Shown one piece after another: positions 60,454 to 64,000 of a DNA stretch of 64,000 bases (position 1 is its first letter; each line of letters begins with the position of its first letter). This DNA is from Comamonadaceae bacterium (lineage in GTDB: Bacteria; Pseudomonadota; Gammaproteobacteria; Burkholderiales; Burkholderiaceae_C), in contig JAACZV010000002.1 in assembly GCA_009996515.1 (NCBI GenBank), forward strand, positions 246,118-310,117. Reading direction: 5' to 3'. The notes beneath the pieces are model-generated. The model searched no databases. It was given only the letters and a program-made list of their open reading frames with translations, and had not been told where the DNA came from. Both the position numbers and the translations under genes were made by a program.

Positions 60454-63234
60454 ATGCGAGTGAGCTTGAACGGTTGGCGGTCGGCCGCCCCCCTGGTGGC
60501 GGTGTTGCTGAGCCTGGCGCTGGGCACGGCCCAGGCCCAGTTGCTGCCCAAGGCCCATCATGCGCCCACCGCGTCGGCCGTGGCGCAACCCACGCCGGTG
60601 CGGGAGCTGGGCGGCATCGAGGAATACCGCCTGCCCAACGGCCTGCAGATCCTGCTGTTCCCCGACGCGACGCAGACCACCACCACCGTCAACATCACCT
60701 ACCGCGTCGGCAGCCGCCACGAGGCGCCGGGCGAGTACGGCATGGCCCACCTGCTGGAGCACCTGCTGTTCAAGGGCACGCCGCGCCAGACCGACATCCC
60801 CGGCGCCATGGCCCAGCGCGGCGTGCGCTTCAACGGCACGACGACGGTGGACCGCACCAACTACTTCGCCAGCTTCAATGCGAACGCCGACACGCTGGCC
60901 TTCGTGCTGGACCTGGAGGCCGACCGCATGGTCAACAGCCGCGTCGCCAAGGCCGACCTGGACACCGAGATGACGGTGGTGCGCAACGAGTTCGAGCGCG
61001 GCGAGAACCAGCCCTTCGCGGTGCTGAGCCAGCGCGTCAACGCGGCGGCCTTCGCCTGGCACCCCTATGGCCACGCGACGATCGGTCCCAGGAGCGACAT
61101 CGAGAACGTGCCCATCGAGAAGCTGCAGGCCTTCTACAAGCGCTACTACCGGCCCGACAACGCGACGCTGCTGATTGCCGGCGCCTTCGACAAGGCCGCC
61201 ACGCTGGCGCTGATAGGCCGGCAGTTCGGCCCCATTGCCCGGCCTGCCGCGCCCGTGCCGCGGCCCTACACGGTGGAGCCGGCCCAGGACGGCGAGCGCA
61301 CGGTCGTCGTGCACCGCGTCGGCGGCCAGCCCCTGCTGCTGGCGAGCTACCACGTGCCGGCCATCACCCACCCCGACACGCCGGCGCTGATGGTCTACGG
61401 CCTGCTGATGAGCCTGCAGCCCAGCGGCCAGCTCTACAAGCAGCTGGTCGAGCCCAAGCTGGCCGTGGCCGCCGGCATGGGCGGCGTGGGTGGCGTCGAC
61501 CCCAACCTCAGCAGCGCCTTCGCGGTGCTGCCGCCGGACGCCGACGTGGCCAAGGTGGAGGGCTTGCTGCTGGACCTGGTGGAGGGCCGCAAGGCCCAGC
61601 CCTTCGACGAGAGCGAGCTCACGCGTGTGCGCGACATCGCCGTCAACAGCTACCGCCAGCAGATGAAGAACCCGGAGGCGCTGATCCAGCAGATCTCGGG
61701 GCTGATCGCGGCCGGCGACTGGCGGCTGCTGTTCCAGCTGATGGAAGACATCCCCAAGGTCACGCTGGCCGACGTCGAGCGCGTGCGCGCCGCCTATTTC
61801 AGGCCGGCCAACCGCACGCTGGGCCGCTATCTGCCGGCGGCTGCGGTCGAGCGCGTCGAGATCCCGGCCGCGCCGCCGCTGGAGCAGCGCCTGGCCGAGC
61901 TCAAGGGCCCGCCCAAGGTGGAGGAGGGCGAGCCGCTGGACCCCGTGCCCGCCGTGCTGGAGGGCCGCACGAAGCGCCAGACGCTGGCCAGCGGCATCGC
62001 GCTGCACACGCTGCAGAAGCAGACCCGCGGCAACAGCGTCGTGCTGCGCATGCAGCTGCGCTGGGGCGAGCGCGACGCCACCTTCGCCCGCCACGGCACC
62101 GACATGGTGGGCCGGCTGATGGGCGAGGGCAGTGCGGGCTACACCAAGCAGCAGCTGCAGGACGCGCTGATCAAGCTGCGCGCCAGCCTGAACGTCGTCA
62201 GCGGTGACCAGGGCGCGACGGTCTACCTGAGCGCGGAGCGCGACACGCTGCTGCCGGCGCTGCGCGTCGCCGCCGACGTGCTGCGCCGCCCGACGCTGCC
62301 GCAGGGCGATTTCGAGCGCCTGCAGAAGGCCGCCATCGCCGGCCTGCAGGCCTCGCGCAAGGAGCCCGAGACCGTGCGGCGCGAGGCCACGCGAGGCCAT
62401 TACAACGCGGCGCGCGGCGTCGGCCCGGGCCACCCCGACTATGTGCGCAGCCTGGACGACACCATCCACGACGTGCAGGCCACGACGCTGGACGATGTGA
62501 AGCGCTTCTACGCCGACTACTGGAGCGCCAACGAGGCCCAGGTCAGCGTCGTGGGCGCACTGCCGGACGGCCTCGCCGCGGAGGTCGAGCAGTTGTTCGG
62601 CGACTGGAAGAAGCCCGCCGCGCCGAAGTTCGTGCGCCACATCCCGCAGCATGTGGCCATCCCGCCGGCGCGCTTCGACGCCATCGCGCGCGACAAGGCC
62701 AATGCCATCGTGCGCCTGCAGCAGGCGCTGGCGCTGAACAGCGAGGACGCCGACTACCCGGCGCTGGAGCTGGCCGTGCACATCTTCGGCGGCGGCGGGC
62801 TGGAGAGCCGGCTGTCCGAGCGCGTGCGCCAGAAGGAGGGGCTGACCTACGGCATCGGCGCCTCGCTGGCCGCGGGCTTCTGGGGCAATGACGGCAGCTT
62901 CGCCATCCAGGCCAGCTATGCGCCCGACAAGCGCGAGCCGGTCATCGCCGCCATCCAGCAGGAGCTGGCGCGCATGACGGCCGACGGCGTCACGGCGGCC
63001 GAGCTGGCGCGGGCCAAGAAAGACATCCTCGAGGGCCGCAAGCAGGCCCGCGCCGAGACCGGCGCGCTGGCCGGCGGGCTGACGGGCATGGCCGAGCGCG
63101 GCGAGACCTGGGCCCAGGCGCAAAAGCGCGACGAGGCGCTGGCCGCGGTCACCGTGGAGCAGGCCAATGCCGCCTGGCGCGCCCATATCCGGGCCGGCGA
63201 CCTCGTCATCTCCACCGCCGGCGATTTCAAGTGA
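60454..63234 (+). CDS. M16-family zinc metallopeptidase, two-domain
   Basis: A 926-residue periplasmic protease of the pitrilysin/insulinase family. It has a signal peptide (ending ALGTAQAQL) and the inverted zinc motif HLLEH (residues 99-103, H99, E102, H103). A second, inactive M16 repeat follows (residues about 500-926, ending in the ISTAGDFK region). Two full modules in one chain match the YhjJ-like proteases. An upstream frame extends but runs into the MFS gene, so the ATG at 60454 is used. Confidence 0.9.
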   Translation: MRVSLNGWRSAAPLVAVLLSLALGTAQAQLLPKAHHAPTASAVAQPTPVRELGGIEEYRLPNGLQILLFPDATQTTTTVNITYRVGSRHEAPGEYGMAHLLEHLLFKGTPRQTDIPGAMAQRGVRFNGTTTVDRTNYFASFNANADTLAFVLDLEADRMVNSRVAKADLDTEMTVVRNEFERGENQPFAVLSQRVNAAAFAWHPYGHATIGPRSDIENVPIEKLQAFYKRYYRPDNATLLIAGAFDKAATLALIGRQFGPIARPAAPVPRPYTVEPAQDGERTVVVHRVGGQPLLLASYHVPAITHPDTPALMVYGLLMSLQPSGQLYKQLVEPKLAVAAGMGGVGGVDPNLSSAFAVLPPDADVAKVEGLLLDLVEGRKAQPFDESELTRVRDIAVNSYRQQMKNPEALIQQISGLIAAGDWRLLFQLMEDIPKVTLADVERVRAAYFRPANRTLGRYLPAAAVERVEIPAAPPLEQRLAELKGPPKVEEGEPLDPVPAVLEGRTKRQTLASGIALHTLQKQTRGNSVVLRMQLRWGERDATFARHGTDMVGRLMGEGSAGYTKQQLQDALIKLRASLNVVSGDQGATVYLSAERDTLLPALRVAADVLRRPTLPQGDFERLQKAAIAGLQASRKEPETVRREATRGHYNAARGVGPGHPDYVRSLDDTIHDVQATTLDDVKRFYADYWSANEAQVSVVGALPDGLAAEVEQLFGDWKKPAAPKFVRHIPQHVAIPPARFDAIARDKANAIVRLQQALALNSEDADYPALELAVHIFGGGGLESRLSERVRQKEGLTYGIGASLAAGFWGNDGSFAIQASYAPDKREPVIAAIQQELARMTADGVTAAELARAKKDILEGRKQARAETGALAGGLTGMAERGETWAQAQKRDEALAAVTVEQANAAWRAHIRAGDLVISTAGDFK

Positions 63235-63245
63235 AGGAGAGCGCG

Positions 63246-63668
63246 ATGAAGATCGATCCTTACCTGTTCTTCAACGGCCGCTGCGAGGAGGCCATCGAGT
63301 TCTACCGGCTGGCGCTGGGCGCCAAGCTGGAGTTCATGATGCGCAACTCGGAAAGCCCCGAGCCGCCGCCGCCCGGCATGCTGCCGCCGGGCTCGGAGCA
63401 CAAGATCATGCATGCCTCGCTGCACATCGGCGGCGCGCTGGTCATGATGTCCGACGGCATGTGCGACGGGAACTTGGCGTTCAAGGGCTTCTCGCTGTCG
63501 CTGGACTGCCCCGACGCGGACGCCGCGCGCGAGGCCTTCGCGGCGCTGGCCGACGGCGGCCGCGTCAAGATGCCGCTGGCCAAGACCTTCTGGGCGCCGC
63601 TGTTCGGCATGGTGGAGGACCGCTTCGGCGTGGGCTGGATGGTGGGCGTGTCGGACGACGCGCGGTGA
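63246..63668 (+). CDS. VOC-family protein (glyoxalase/PhnB-like)
   Basis: A 140-residue vicinal-oxygen-chelate fold protein of the PhnB type, with KIDPYLFFNGRCEEAIEFYR and ALVMMSDGMCDGN, and DRFGVGWMV near the end. Such proteins bind metal or small ligands; the role here is not known. It starts 12 bases after the protease stop, from an ATG with a nearby GGAGAG site. Confidence 0.88.
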   Translation: MKIDPYLFFNGRCEEAIEFYRLALGAKLEFMMRNSESPEPPPPGMLPPGSEHKIMHASLHIGGALVMMSDGMCDGNLAFKGFSLSLDCPDADAAREAFAALADGGRVKMPLAKTFWAPLFGMVEDRFGVGWMVGVSDDAR

Positions 63669-64000
63669 CGGCCCCGCTGCGGCTGCCGGCGCAGCTGCGG
63701 GCCGACTGCTCGGCCTGCGTGGCGCTGTGCTGCGTGATCCCGCCCTTCGATGCCGCCCAGGGCTTCGGCTTCGACAAGCCGGCCGAGACACCGTGCCGGC
63801 ATCTCTGCGCCGACCATCGCTGCGGCATCCACGACGGCCTGACGGCGCGCGGCTTCGAGGGCTGCGTGGCCTTCGACTGCCTGGGCGCCGGCCAGCGCCT
63901 CACGGCCCTGGCCGTGCAGCGCTTCGGCAGCGCCGACTGGCGCGAACGGCCCGAGGTGGCGCGCTGGCTGTTCCGGGCCTACCCGCGCATGCGCCAGGCC
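63665..64000 (+). CDS. Cysteine-cluster protein, N-terminal part (pentapeptide-repeat family type), cut by window edge
   Basis: 112 codons are visible from a GTG overlapping the VOC stop (GTGA). The sequence has a Cys-rich start, LRADCSACVALCCVIPPFDA, then DKPAETPCRHLCADHRCGIH and GFEGCVAFDCLGAGQRLT. The spacing resembles zinc- or cluster-binding N-terminal domains placed before pentapeptide repeats, and YkgJ-type cysteine clusters. The rest of the gene lies outside the window. Confidence 0.72.
   Translation, partial: MTAPLRLPAQLRADCSACVALCCVIPPFDAAQGFGFDKPAETPCRHLCADHRCGIHDGLTARGFEGCVAFDCLGAGQRLTALAVQRFGSADWRERPEVARWLFRAYPRMRQA

Noticed and set aside
60358..63186. A 942-codon minus-strand open frame over the M16 protease
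   Set aside because: Antisense shadow with biased composition; the plus strand has the HxxEH motif and full M16 domains.

Overview
The window is about 64 kb of GC-rich (roughly 70%) chromosomal DNA from a Gram-negative bacterium. The gene content and the order of the sulfate-assimilation genes (cysI, DUF934, cysH, cysD, cysN, uroporphyrinogen methyltransferase, fdxA, ferredoxin reductase, with ybiB upstream), a phasin, several TonB-dependent receptors and a PEP-CTERM protein point to a betaproteobacterium of the order Burkholderiales (Roseateles/Mitsuaria/Leptothrix-like). This placement is an inference from gene content. No phage, transposase or CRISPR array was seen. Nearly every base is coding, and most genes sit in overlapping operons.

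Layout. (1) 1-903: 3' part of a lipoprotein metallophosphoesterase. (2) 986-6129: hexarate catabolism, with alpha-ketoglutarate semialdehyde dehydrogenase, a C-terminal remnant of glucarate dehydratase, KdgD, a GntR/FadR-type repressor with likely operators, and divergent galactarate dehydratase. (3) 6338-17495: a same-strand transport-and-hydrolysis block with a TonB-dependent receptor, a complete oligopeptide-type ABC importer (one subunit is a permease-ATPase fusion), its binding protein, a CocE/NonD hydrolase and a LysR regulator. (4) 17521-22021: class II glutamine amidotransferase, an Asp/Asn-hydroxylase-like dioxygenase and a second TonB receptor. (5) 22478-28639: homogentisate cluster, with an IclR regulator, a variant metallo-beta-lactamase-fold protein, an FAD monooxygenase plus DUF2783 partner (MhaAB-like), homogentisate dioxygenase and fumarylacetoacetase. 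(6) 28640-30188: a lower-GC patch with two intact tRNA-Asn genes, two decayed tRNA-Asn-like fragments, an I78-inhibitor-like protein and YjdM. (7) 30225-32530: a TonB receptor behind a TPP riboswitch. (8) 32618-41273: assimilatory sulfate reduction with its own ferredoxin and ferredoxin reductase, then ybiB. (9) 41343-49135: paired outer-membrane barrels, an ornithine cyclodeaminase/Lrp divergent pair, a patatin lipoprotein, a LON-domain protein, an alpha/beta hydrolase and a PEP-CTERM GDSL esterase. (10) 49244-52594: LytTR two-component system with a LiaF-like membrane protein, then a phasin with likely PhaR sites. (11) 52644-64000: a long chain of overlapping genes (deacetylase, thioesterase, nitroreductase, antiporter, 2-hydroxyacid dehydrogenase, RmuC, MFS), then an M16 protease, a VOC protein and a truncated cysteine-cluster protein.

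The observations I rate highest are the glucarate dehydratase remnant inside the hexarate operon, the TPP-riboswitch-controlled TonB receptor, the self-contained TonB/ABC/hydrolase scavenging block, the MhaAB-like hydroxylase pair with an octapeptide-repeat tail, and the decayed tRNA-Asn array.
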